Part shown: piece after piece, positions 8,851 through 17,061 of the stretch
Layout: the number at the start of each line of letters is the position of its first letter
How positions within the stretch are numbered: position 1 is the first letter of the stretch
From: Mycolicibacterium mucogenicum DSM 44124
GTDB taxonomy: Bacteria > Actinomycetota > Actinomycetes > Mycobacteriales > Mycobacteriaceae
Assembly: GCF_005670685.2 (NCBI RefSeq)
Contig: NZ_CP062008.1
Coordinates: forward strand, 2,108,001-2,172,000
Direction of reading: 5' to 3'
Length of the DNA: 64,000 bases
The notes under the pieces: model-generated
The model's database searches: none
What the model saw: the letters and a program-made list of their open reading frames with translations, nothing else
Told to the model about the DNA's origin: nothing
Position numbers and translations under genes: made by a program

Positions 8851-9896
8851 CGGCGTTCCGGTCTGCCGTCCGCGATTCCGAACCGCTTCCGGTACTCACT
8901 GGGTGTGAGTCCGGTCGTCCGTTGAAAGAGTCGCCGGAACGTCGAGACATCAAGGTAGCCAACGTCCATCGCGATCTGCTCGACCGAAGTCCTGGACAGT
9001 TCGAGCGATTCGCGCGCCTTGGCGACGCGCACGGATTGCAGGTACTCGGTCAGGGTTGACCCCGTCGCTTCTTTGAAGCGGCGCTGGAACGTTCGGGGCT
9101 GCACCCCGGCGACCTGCGCGAGTTCCGCCACGGCCAGTTGCCGGCCGGCGTTCGCGTGGATGAAGGTCTGCGCCGTCAGAACCTCCTTGTCGCCGTGGCG
9201 AAGTCGCGGCGTGAACTCCTGGTACGTGCGCTGTTGCCGGCGGGGCGGATCGGCCAGGATGAACCGTGCGGTGTGCAGCATGACGCTGGGGCCCAACAGT
9301 CGGTCGACCAACGTCAGTCCGAGGTCGACCCATGCCAAAATCCCTGCGGCCGTGATGATGTCGATATCGTCGATCACCATGCGCGCGGCGTCGACGCGAA
9401 TCTTCGGGAATTGTGTTGCCAGGTAGTCGGCGAAGGCCCAGTGTGTCGTTGCGTCCCGGCCGTCGAGCATCCCGGTCTCGGCGAGCACGAACACGCCGGC
9501 GCAGACAGCGCACAGAATCGTGCCGCCGGACTTGAGATCACGAATCCAGTCACCGAGGGTGTCGACGTTCGTCATGTCTTCGGGCACAACGAGACTGGGC
9601 GGCACGATGATGTGACTGAGTCGGTGCTCGGTTCCCGGATGGCTGTCGAAGGTGCAGACCATCCCGGCATCCGGCCCGGTTCCGCTCACGGTCCACGTGC
9701 TGACACGGATCGCGGCGGGCTGGTCGTCGGTATCGGTGGCATAGTCACTGGCGACCCGGAACACATCGCCGAGCCCGTAGATGGCCGACTCTTGACAGCT
9801 CGGATAGTCCACGAGACCGATCTCGCCCACGAGGCGTACCTCGGAAGCGGTGTCGCGTTTGTCGCGATCGCCTCGGAAAGTGTCGTTTGCGCCCAT
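8841..9896 (-). CDS. GlxA-type AraC regulator with DJ-1/PfpI-like domain
   Basis: A 351-residue two-domain regulator. Residues about 15-190 form a class-I glutamine-amidotransferase-like sensor domain with the CAVCAGVFVLAETGMLDGRDATTHWA region, including a Cys in the nucleophile-elbow position. Residues about 235-345 hold two AraC helix-turn-helix motifs (LAVAELAQVAGVQPRTFQRRF and VEQIAMDVGYLDVSTFRRLF). The start at 9896 (ATG) is preferred: TAGCTT seven bases before it gives a leaderless arrangement, whereas the frame extension to 9905 needs TTG. It is divergent from the alpha/beta hydrolase gene, its likely target. Confidence 0.88.
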   Translation of the reverse strand: MGANDTFRGDRDKRDTASEVRLVGEIGLVDYPSCQESAIYGLGDVFRVASDYATDTDDQPAAIRVSTWTVSGTGPDAGMVCTFDSHPGTEHRLSHIIVPPSLVVPEDMTNVDTLGDWIRDLKSGGTILCAVCAGVFVLAETGMLDGRDATTHWAFADYLATQFPKIRVDAARMVIDDIDIITAAGILAWVDLGLTLVDRLLGPSVMLHTARFILADPPRRQQRTYQEFTPRLRHGDKEVLTAQTFIHANAGRQLAVAELAQVAGVQPRTFQRRFKEATGSTLTEYLQSVRVAKARESLELSRTSVEQIAMDVGYLDVSTFRRLFQRTTGLTPSEYRKRFGIADGRPERRYP

Positions 9897-9985
9897 TGTC
9901 GCCAAGCTAGCAGCGATCTAGCGTCGACACCGGAGTTGGCACCACCGTGCCACCCGCGCACGAGCGACGTTTCCGAAGGAGAACC

Positions 9986-10960
9986 ATGGCCGACCTGCCA
10001 GCCCCGACCACGCCGTACCTGGAGGGCCCCGCCCGCGAACTCGCCGAGAACACCGACCCGCATCCGCGCATCTACGAGCTGCCGCCCGAGCAGGGGCGCA
10101 AGATCCTGTTGGACCTGCAGAGCGATCCCACGGTCGCGCGCCCCGACGTCGACGAGGAATGGGTCGACGTCGACGCCGGCCAGTGGGGCATCGTGCGAAC
10201 CCGGATCATCAAGCCCGCCGGCAGCACGGGTCCGCTGCCGGTCGTGTTCTACATCCACGGCGCCGGTTGGGTTTTCGGTGACGACAAGACGCACGATCGG
10301 CTGTTCCGGGAACTGACCGTCGGCGCGGGTGCGGCCGGTGTGTTCCCGGTCTACGACTGGGCTCCCGAACACGGCTATCCGACGCAGGTGGAGCAGAACT
10401 ATGCCGTCGGGCAGTGGCTCCTCGAGCACGGCGCCGAGCACGGGCTGGACACCTCGCGCGTCGCGGTGGCGGGCGAATCGGTCGGTGGCTGCATGTCGGC
10501 GGTATTCGCCCTGATGAACAAGGAACGCGGCGGCATCGATCTGAAGGCCCAGATTCTGTTGTACCCCGTCACCGGACCCGATTTCGACACGCAGTCCTAT
10601 CACCAGTTCGCCGAGCACTACTACCTGACGCGCGACGGCATGCTGTGGTTCTGGGACGCCTACACGAAGGATGAGGCGCAACGTGCGGAGCCGTACGCAT
10701 CGCCGCTGCGAGCCACCCTCGATCAGCTTCGCGGTCTCCCGCCCGCGTTGGTGATCACCGCCGAAGCTGACGTGCTGCGCGATGGTGGCGAGTTGTACGC
10801 CAACAAACTTCGCGAGGCGGGCGTGACGGTCACGGCGGTCCGCATCAGCGGTACGGTGCACGACTTCATGCTGCTGGACTCGCTCCGGGACACCCCGGCC
10901 ACCAACACCGCGCGCAAGCTCGCCATCGATGCGCTCAGGGACGCCCTGCACAACGGCTAG
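9986..10960 (+). CDS. Alpha/beta hydrolase of the hormone-sensitive-lipase family
   Basis: A 324-residue cytosolic esterase. The oxyanion motif is HGAGW at residues 91-95 (HGGGW in most relatives). The nucleophile Ser165 lies in GESVGG, the acidic residue is Asp262 in TAEADVLRD and the His is His292 in GTVHDFM, completing the triad. A clear AAGGAGAA ribosome binding site precedes the ATG at 9986; the GTG at 9947 has none. The natural substrate cannot be read from sequence; carboxyl esters of short to medium chains are usual for the family. It lies next to a divergent GlxA-type regulator. Confidence 0.88.
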   Translation: MADLPAPTTPYLEGPARELAENTDPHPRIYELPPEQGRKILLDLQSDPTVARPDVDEEWVDVDAGQWGIVRTRIIKPAGSTGPLPVVFYIHGAGWVFGDDKTHDRLFRELTVGAGAAGVFPVYDWAPEHGYPTQVEQNYAVGQWLLEHGAEHGLDTSRVAVAGESVGGCMSAVFALMNKERGGIDLKAQILLYPVTGPDFDTQSYHQFAEHYYLTRDGMLWFWDAYTKDEAQRAEPYASPLRATLDQLRGLPPALVITAEADVLRDGGELYANKLREAGVTVTAVRISGTVHDFMLLDSLRDTPATNTARKLAIDALRDALHNG

Positions 10961-11021
10961 TCGGCAGGGGGCCGGCGCCGACATCGTTTGACGCCGGTCC
11001 CTGCTGGGTAGCATCCGAGAT

Positions 11022-11459
11022 ATGGCCATCAAACTCGAGAACGTCGGCATCGCCGTGCGCGATCTCGACGCGACCATCGCGTTCTTCACCGACCTCGGTC
11101 TCACGGTGGTCGGCCGTGCCACGGTCAGTGGCGAATGGACCGAAACCGCGGTGGGTCTCGACGGCAACCACGCCAACATCGCGATGCTCGAGACACCGGA
11201 CGGTCACGGCCGCATCGAGCTCTTCGAGTACATCCATCCCGAGGCGAACGAGTCTGAACCCACCCGCCCCAACGATATTGGGATGCACCGCGTCGCGTTC
11301 TCGGTCGACGACATCGATGCGGCCCTCGAGATCGCCGCCCGCCACGGGTGTCACCCACTGCGTGGCGTGGCGACCTACGAGGACATCTACAAGCTGACGT
11401 ACGTCCGTGGCCCCAGCGGGATCATCGTGATGCTCGCCGAGGAGCTCAAGAAGAGCTGA
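11022..11459 (+). CDS. VOC-family (glyoxalase-fold) protein
   Basis: A 145-residue vicinal-oxygen-chelate protein with two beta-alpha-beta-beta-beta units: IKLENVGIAVRDLDATIAFFTDLGLTVVG at the start and GMHRVAFSVDDIDAALEIAARHG in the second half. Metal-ligand positions are plausible at a Glu in GRIELFEY and a late Glu in IVMLAEE. The canonical first His is replaced by Gly-Ile in NVGIAVRD, so metal binding may differ from glyoxalase I. Substrate unknown. A TAGCAT box with seven bases before the ATG suggests a leaderless transcript. Its end overlaps the convergent glutamate dehydrogenase gene by 14 bp. Confidence 0.8.
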   Translation: MAIKLENVGIAVRDLDATIAFFTDLGLTVVGRATVSGEWTETAVGLDGNHANIAMLETPDGHGRIELFEYIHPEANESEPTRPNDIGMHRVAFSVDDIDAALEIAARHGCHPLRGVATYEDIYKLTYVRGPSGIIVMLAEELKKS

Positions 11460-14013
11460 CGGCCATCAGCCGGCTGACCGCGGCGCTCACCCGGTCGCGG
11501 TTGCCCGCGCCGTTGCGCACCACCCACGACGTCAGGTGCTCGAGCAGCTCCCGGATCTCCAGCAGCGCCTGGATGCGCTGGGTCTCATCGGTCTTACCGG
11601 TCAGCACCTCGGACCACAGGTTGTCGAGATCGAGGATGTCGCGCACCGTCGCGTACGCCATCGCCACGTCGGCCGTACTCACCGACAGCCGTTCCTGCAT
11701 GCGGTAGATGGTGCCGGGCCCGACGCGGTTGATCAGCTCACCGGCGACCGAGGTCGCGACGATCTCGCGCCGCAGCGGGTGGTTCGCGATCTCTGCCCAG
11801 ACGTGCTCGGCGATGCCGGCCGGGAAGTACTGCGCCAGGCGGCCGACGAACATCTCGTGATCCGGTACGTCGGAGGCCAACAGCTCCTGCGACACCAGAT
11901 TCTTGGATTGTGCCAGCAGCACGGCGATTTCGGGGCGGGTGAGTCCGAGTCCGACGAGACGGCGGCGATCCAGTTCCTGCTTCGACGGCAGTCCCTCGAC
12001 ATCGGGGTCGACGCCGGCCACGTCCTGCAGGTTGCTGATGAGCCGGACGTGCCGCTCCAACAGCGAGCCTGCTTCAGCGGCCGCCATGCTGATCGCGAGA
12101 ATCTGGTCGGCGTTGTCGGCCAGCACCCGCGCGGCGACATCGTCGGTGGCGTCGGCGAGCAGCTTATTGCGTTGTGCGGTGGCGATATTGCCGGAGTCCA
12201 GTGCGATCTTGAGGTTGACCTCGAGGTCGGAGGTGGCGACGCCGGCGGCGTTGTCGATGAAGTCGGCGTTGACACGGCCGCCGTTCAGCGCGAACGCGAT
12301 ACGGGCCTGCTGCGTCAGGCCGAGGTTGCCGCCCTCGCCGATCACCTTGCAGCGCAACTGCGATGCGGTGACGCGGACCCGGTCGTTCGCCTTGTCCTGT
12401 GCTTCGGCATCGGTCTCGTCGTCGGCGCGGACGTAGGTGCCGACGCCGCCGTTCCACAGCAGATCGACCGGTGCCCGCAGCACTGCGCTGATCAGCTCGT
12501 CGGGCGTGCATTCGGTGGCCTGGACGCCGAGGCTCGCCCTGGCCTGCTCCGACAGCGGGATCGACTTGGCGGTGCGCGGCCACACGCCACCGCCGGCGGA
12601 GATCAGCGCCGGGTCATAGTCCTGCCAGCTGGAGCGGGGGAGGCGGAAGAGACGCTCGCGCTCGACGTACGAGGTCTCGGGGTCCGGATTCGGGTCGAGA
12701 AAGATGTGCCGGTGGTCGAATGCCGCGACCAGTTTGATGTTGTGGGACAACAGCATTCCGTTGCCGAACACGTCACCCGACATGTCGCCGATGCCGGCGA
12801 CCGTGAACGGGTCGACGTCGATGTCATGACCGGCCTCGGCGAAGTGCCGCCGCACCGACAGCCAGGCGCCGCGGGCAGTGATGCCCATGGCCTTGTGGTC
12901 GTATCCGGCCGACCCGCCCGAGGCGAAGGCGTCGCCCAGCCAGAAGTCGTACTCGGCGGCAATGGAATTGGCCAGGTCGGAGAAGGTGGCCGTGCCCTTG
13001 TCGGCGGCGACCACGAGGTAGGCGTCATCGCCGTCGGGGCACACCGTGCGGTCGGGGTGACGGACGGTGCCGTCGACGATGTTGTCGGTGACATCGAGCA
13101 GGCCGCGGATGAACGTGCGGTAACCGTCAGCGGGATCGACAGTGGCAGAACGCAGGACGAAGGCACCCTTGGCGCCGGTCGGCACGATCGGGGCGTTCTT
13201 CACGGCCTGTGTCTTCATCAGACCCAGCACCTCGGTGCGGAAGTCCTCGGCACGGTTGGACCAGCGCAGGCCGCCGCGGGCGATGGCGCCGCTGCGCAGG
13301 TGCACGCCCTCGACGGTGTCGGAGTGCACGAAGATCTCGCGATAAGGCACGACGGGTCCGGTGATCGACAGGCGTGACGAGTCGATCTTGAACGACACGT
13401 AGTCCTTGGGCTGACCATCGGCGCCTACCTGGAACCAGTTGGTGCGCAACGTCGCGGTGACGAAGGCGTGCAGCGCCCGGCGGATCCGGTCGTCGTCCAG
13501 TGAGGTGGCGGCTTCCACGAGGCCTGCGACGTCGCGATCCGCCTGCTCGATGTCGGCGTCGGTGCCCGGGTTGAACCGGGCATCGAACAGGGTCAGCAGC
13601 GCGTTCACGAAATCGGGCGCGGCCACGAGGGATTCGACGATGTAGTCCTCGGAGAACCCCAGCCCCGTCTGCCGGAGGAACCGGCACGCGGCGCGGATAA
13701 GCACCGCCCGGCGCCAATCGATGCCTGCCGCGGCGATGAGCATCGCATACCGGTCGACGTTCCAGCGGCCCGCGATGGCGGCCTCGCAGGCCTGCGCGAC
13801 CAGGTCACGTGTCGCGTCGGAGAGCGAGAGGTCGCCGAACTCGTAGCAGTGCCCGGCGTCATCGGAATGGTGGTAGGAGGCGACGCGCAGGCCGAAGGAC
13901 TCGAACATCGCGCAGACGTCGGCGAGCAGCGGCGGCTGTGCGGGCCACTGGATTTGGGCGTGGTTGTTCAGCCCGTCGGCGTCGAAAGACACCCGGGCAG
14001 CGGAATTCTGCAT
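11446..14013 (-). CDS. Short NAD-specific glutamate dehydrogenase (GDH large-class, N-terminally reduced)
   Basis: An 855-residue protein matching the catalytic part and C-terminal region of the very large NAD-GDH class (about 1,600 residues in the actinobacterial L_180 type). The catalytic signature is GGLRWSNRAEDFRTEVLGLM followed by KTQAVKNAPIVPTGAKG, holding the substrate and catalytic lysines. A dinucleotide-binding segment follows at IGDMSGDVFGNGMLL. The long N-terminal regulatory part is absent and replaced by about 150 residues. It would oxidise glutamate to 2-oxoglutarate and ammonia. It lies upstream of gabD-gabT on the same strand, separated from gabD by 78 bp, and could regenerate the 2-oxoglutarate that GabT consumes. 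Confidence 0.85.
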   Translation of the reverse strand: MQNSAARVSFDADGLNNHAQIQWPAQPPLLADVCAMFESFGLRVASYHHSDDAGHCYEFGDLSLSDATRDLVAQACEAAIAGRWNVDRYAMLIAAAGIDWRRAVLIRAACRFLRQTGLGFSEDYIVESLVAAPDFVNALLTLFDARFNPGTDADIEQADRDVAGLVEAATSLDDDRIRRALHAFVTATLRTNWFQVGADGQPKDYVSFKIDSSRLSITGPVVPYREIFVHSDTVEGVHLRSGAIARGGLRWSNRAEDFRTEVLGLMKTQAVKNAPIVPTGAKGAFVLRSATVDPADGYRTFIRGLLDVTDNIVDGTVRHPDRTVCPDGDDAYLVVAADKGTATFSDLANSIAAEYDFWLGDAFASGGSAGYDHKAMGITARGAWLSVRRHFAEAGHDIDVDPFTVAGIGDMSGDVFGNGMLLSHNIKLVAAFDHRHIFLDPNPDPETSYVERERLFRLPRSSWQDYDPALISAGGGVWPRTAKSIPLSEQARASLGVQATECTPDELISAVLRAPVDLLWNGGVGTYVRADDETDAEAQDKANDRVRVTASQLRCKVIGEGGNLGLTQQARIAFALNGGRVNADFIDNAAGVATSDLEVNLKIALDSGNIATAQRNKLLADATDDVAARVLADNADQILAISMAAAEAGSLLERHVRLISNLQDVAGVDPDVEGLPSKQELDRRRLVGLGLTRPEIAVLLAQSKNLVSQELLASDVPDHEMFVGRLAQYFPAGIAEHVWAEIANHPLRREIVATSVAGELINRVGPGTIYRMQERLSVSTADVAMAYATVRDILDLDNLWSEVLTGKTDETQRIQALLEIRELLEHLTSWVVRNGAGNRDRVSAAVSRLMAVSSS

Positions 14014-14091
14014 GGGGAGGACTACTCCGGTCTATTTACTTGGATGTCTGTGTGGTTGCAGGGGGGTAGAAGGAAAGGTGTTGCGGCGCAA

Positions 14092-15546
14092 CTACTGAAG
14101 GGCGATGTACTTGGTCTCGAGGTACTCCTCGATGCCCTCGCTGCCGGCTTCCCGACCGATGCCGGATTCCTTGATGCCGCCGAACGGCGCGGCCACGTCG
14201 GAGATGACGCCGCGGTTGACGCCCACCATTCCGGCCTCGACTGCTTCGGCGACGCGCAGCGCCCGGTCAAGGCCCTGCGTGTAGACGTAGGCGGCCAGGC
14301 CGTACTCGGTGTCGTTGGCGGCATCGATGCCGGCCTGCTCGCCGTCGAATCCGATGATCGCGGCGACCGGTCCGAAGATCTCCTCGCGCAGGAGGCGGGC
14401 GTCGGTCGACACGTCGGCGAGCACGGTCGGCGGGTAGAAGAAGCCTTCGCCTTCAACGGGTTTGCCGCCAGTGGCCACCGTGGCGCCCTTGTTGACGGCG
14501 TCCTGCACCAGTTCGTCGACGGTCGCCCGCTGCTTGGCGGTGATCAGCGGACCGACCTGGCTGCCGGCCTGGTCGCCCGGGCCGGTGGCCAGTGCGGCCA
14601 TGCGGGCGGCAAGCTTCTCGGTGAACTCGGCGCGCACGGCGTTGTCGACGTGAATGCGGTTGGCGGCGGTACAGGCCTCACCCATGTTGCGCATCTTGGC
14701 GGCCATCGCGCCGTCGACCGCGGCGTCCAGATCGGCGTCGTCGAACACCACGAACGGGGCGTTGCCGCCGAGTTCCATCGAGGTACGCAACACCCGATCT
14801 GCGGACTGCGCCAACAGCTTCCGGCCGACACCGGTGGAACCGGTGAAGGTCAGCTTGCGCAGGCGCGGGTCGGCCAGCAGCGGGCCGGTCAGGCCGGCGG
14901 CATCGGTGGTCGGCAGGATCGACAGCACGCCGGCGGGCAGGCCGGCGTCGGCGAAAACCTGGCCCAGCAGCAGCATGGTCAGCGGGGTTTCGGCGGCGGG
15001 CTTGACGATCATGGTGCAACCCGCCGCCAGCGCCGGGCCGATCTTGCGGGTGCCCATGGCCAGCGGGAAGTTCCACGGCGTGATCGCCAGGGTCGGCCCG
15101 ACGGGCTGCTTGGTGACCAGGATGCGGCCGGTGCCGGTGGGGGACTGCGTGTAGCGGCCGTTGATCCGGACCGCTTCTTCGGCGAACCAGCGCAGGAACT
15201 CGCCGCCGTAGTTCACCTCGCCCTGGCTCTCCGCCAATGGCTTGCCCATCTCGAGGGTCATGGTCAGCGCGAAGTCGTCGCGGCGTTCCATGACCAGTTC
15301 CCAAGCGCGGCGCAGGATTTCGGCGCGTTCGCGGGCCGGGGTGGCGGCCCACGATGCCTGCGCGGCGACCGCGTCGTCGAGGGCGCGGGCACCGTCGGCG
15401 GGTGACGCGTCGGCGACCTCGATGAGCACGGCGTCCGTGGCCGGGTCGTGCACGGCGAACCGGGCTCCGGTGGACGCGGGGACCTGCAGGCCGCCGAGCC
15501 ACAGCTCGGTGGGCATGGACTCCAGCAGTGTGGTGCGGTCGATCAT
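14092..15546 (-). CDS. gabD: Succinate-semialdehyde dehydrogenase GabD
   Basis: A 484-residue aldehyde dehydrogenase. The cofactor site is in ITPWNFPLAMGTRKIGPALAAG and FTGSTGVGRKL. The general base is Glu near residue 257 in MELGGNAPF and the catalytic Cys near 291 in MGEACTAANR. The GEACTAANR context is typical of succinate-semialdehyde dehydrogenases. It oxidises succinate semialdehyde to succinate, the last step of GABA breakdown. Its ATG overlaps the gabT stop by four bases, so gabT is translated first and gabD is coupled to it. Confidence 0.93.
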   Translation of the reverse strand: MIDRTTLLESMPTELWLGGLQVPASTGARFAVHDPATDAVLIEVADASPADGARALDDAVAAQASWAATPARERAEILRRAWELVMERRDDFALTMTLEMGKPLAESQGEVNYGGEFLRWFAEEAVRINGRYTQSPTGTGRILVTKQPVGPTLAITPWNFPLAMGTRKIGPALAAGCTMIVKPAAETPLTMLLLGQVFADAGLPAGVLSILPTTDAAGLTGPLLADPRLRKLTFTGSTGVGRKLLAQSADRVLRTSMELGGNAPFVVFDDADLDAAVDGAMAAKMRNMGEACTAANRIHVDNAVRAEFTEKLAARMAALATGPGDQAGSQVGPLITAKQRATVDELVQDAVNKGATVATGGKPVEGEGFFYPPTVLADVSTDARLLREEIFGPVAAIIGFDGEQAGIDAANDTEYGLAAYVYTQGLDRALRVAEAVEAGMVGVNRGVISDVAAPFGGIKESGIGREAGSEGIEEYLETKYIALQ

Positions 15547-16883
15547 CGGGCCGCCGCCATTTCGCGCACGATGTCGCTCAGGACGGCGATGCCCTCGTCG
15601 AGCAGTTCGTCGCTGATCACCAGCGGCGGGAGCAGGCGGATGATGTTGCCGTACGAGCCACAGGTCAGCAGGATGACGCCGCGCTTGAACGCCTCTGCCG
15701 CAATGGCTTTCGTGAGCACCGGATCGGGATCGCTGGTGCCGGGTTTGACGATCTCGATGGCCAGCATGCCGCCGCGGCCACGGACGTCGCCGATGACCCC
15801 GGTGTCGGTGAGGGCCTGCAGCTTCGGCAGGACCGACGCTTCGATGGCGCGGGCGCGGGCCGGCAGGTCCATGTCGGCCATGGCGTCGAGCGTGGCGAGT
15901 GCCGCGGCGCAGGCAACCGGGTTACCGCCGTAGGTACCGCCCAGGCCGCCGGGGTGCACGGCGTCCAGCAGGTCGGCACGGCCGGTGATGGCGGCCAGCG
16001 GCATGCCGCCGGCGATGCCCTTGGCCATGGTGATGATGTCGGGGACGATGCCCTCGTGGTCGGAGGCGAACCACGAACCGGTGCGGGCGAAGCCCGTCTG
16101 CACCTCGTCGGCGATGAACACGACGCCGTTGGCCTTGCACCAATCAACAATGGTGGCAAGGAATCCCGGCGCGGGCACGATGAAGCCGCCCTCGCCCTGG
16201 ATGGGCTCGATGATGACGGCGGCGAGCGACGCGGCGCCGATCTGGGTCTCGATGCGGCTGATGGCGGCCTTGGCGGCGGCCTCACCGGTCAGGCCATCGC
16301 GGTACGGGTACGACGCAGGCATCCGGTAGATCTCGGGCGCGAACGGACCGAACTGCGTCTTGTAGGGCATGGCCTTGGCGGTCAGCGCCATCGTCATGTT
16401 GGTGCGGCCGTGGTAGGCGTGGTCGAAGGCGACGACGGCCTGCCGGCCGGTGGCCAGGCGCGCGACCTTGACGGCGTTCTCGACGGCCTCGGAGCCCGAG
16501 TTGAAGAATGCGGTGCGCTTCTCATGATCGCCGGGGGTCATGGCGTTGAGCCGCTCGGCGAGTTCCACGTAGCCCTCGTACGGGGTGATCATGAAACAGG
16601 TGTGGGTGAAGCGGGCTGCCTGCTGCGCCACCGCCGCGGCGACACCGGGATGCGATGCGCCGACGCTGGTGACGGCGATGCCCGAACCCAGGTCGATGAG
16701 CGAGTTGCCGTCGATGTCGACGATGACGCCGCCGTCGGCGTCCGCGGCGTAGACCGGAGCCGAGGAGCTGACGCCGCCGGCCACGGCGGCCTGGCGGCGC
16801 GCCGACACCTCGGCCGATCGCGGACCGGGCAGCGCGGTGACGATGTTGCGCTTCTGCGCCAGTCGATAGGTGATGTCGGTCAT
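15543..16883 (-). CDS. gabT: 4-aminobutyrate aminotransferase GabT
   Basis: A 446-residue PLP-dependent class-III aminotransferase. The PLP lysine is near residue 288 in ITMAKGIAGGMPLAA. The cofactor pocket includes NSGSEAVENAVKVAR and VIIEPIQGEGGFI, and FIADEVQTGFARTG carries the PLP-binding Asp. It transfers the amino group of GABA to 2-oxoglutarate, giving succinate semialdehyde and glutamate. First gene of the gabT-gabD pair, with the short NAD-GDH behind it. It is divergent from the ATP-grasp gene, with 178 bp between the two starts that probably hold both promoters; no obvious operator is visible there. Confidence 0.94.
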   Translation of the reverse strand: MTDITYRLAQKRNIVTALPGPRSAEVSARRQAAVAGGVSSSAPVYAADADGGVIVDIDGNSLIDLGSGIAVTSVGASHPGVAAAVAQQAARFTHTCFMITPYEGYVELAERLNAMTPGDHEKRTAFFNSGSEAVENAVKVARLATGRQAVVAFDHAYHGRTNMTMALTAKAMPYKTQFGPFAPEIYRMPASYPYRDGLTGEAAAKAAISRIETQIGAASLAAVIIEPIQGEGGFIVPAPGFLATIVDWCKANGVVFIADEVQTGFARTGSWFASDHEGIVPDIITMAKGIAGGMPLAAITGRADLLDAVHPGGLGGTYGGNPVACAAALATLDAMADMDLPARARAIEASVLPKLQALTDTGVIGDVRGRGGMLAIEIVKPGTSDPDPVLTKAIAAEAFKRGVILLTCGSYGNIIRLLPPLVISDELLDEGIAVLSDIVREMAAAR

Positions 16884-17061
16884 CGGTTGCTCCTGGTGAT
16901 CGAACGGCTTGTGTACTGCTGATTCTGTGCCGTCCAGAGCCCGATGACCATGTCCATGTTGTCGATTTGGTCGACGGGGGATGCGCCATTTTGTCGTGTG
17001 TGCGGCGGTCGCTCCGAAACGACACTGTGAACACCGCCAACATCACAACGAGGGGTGAACT

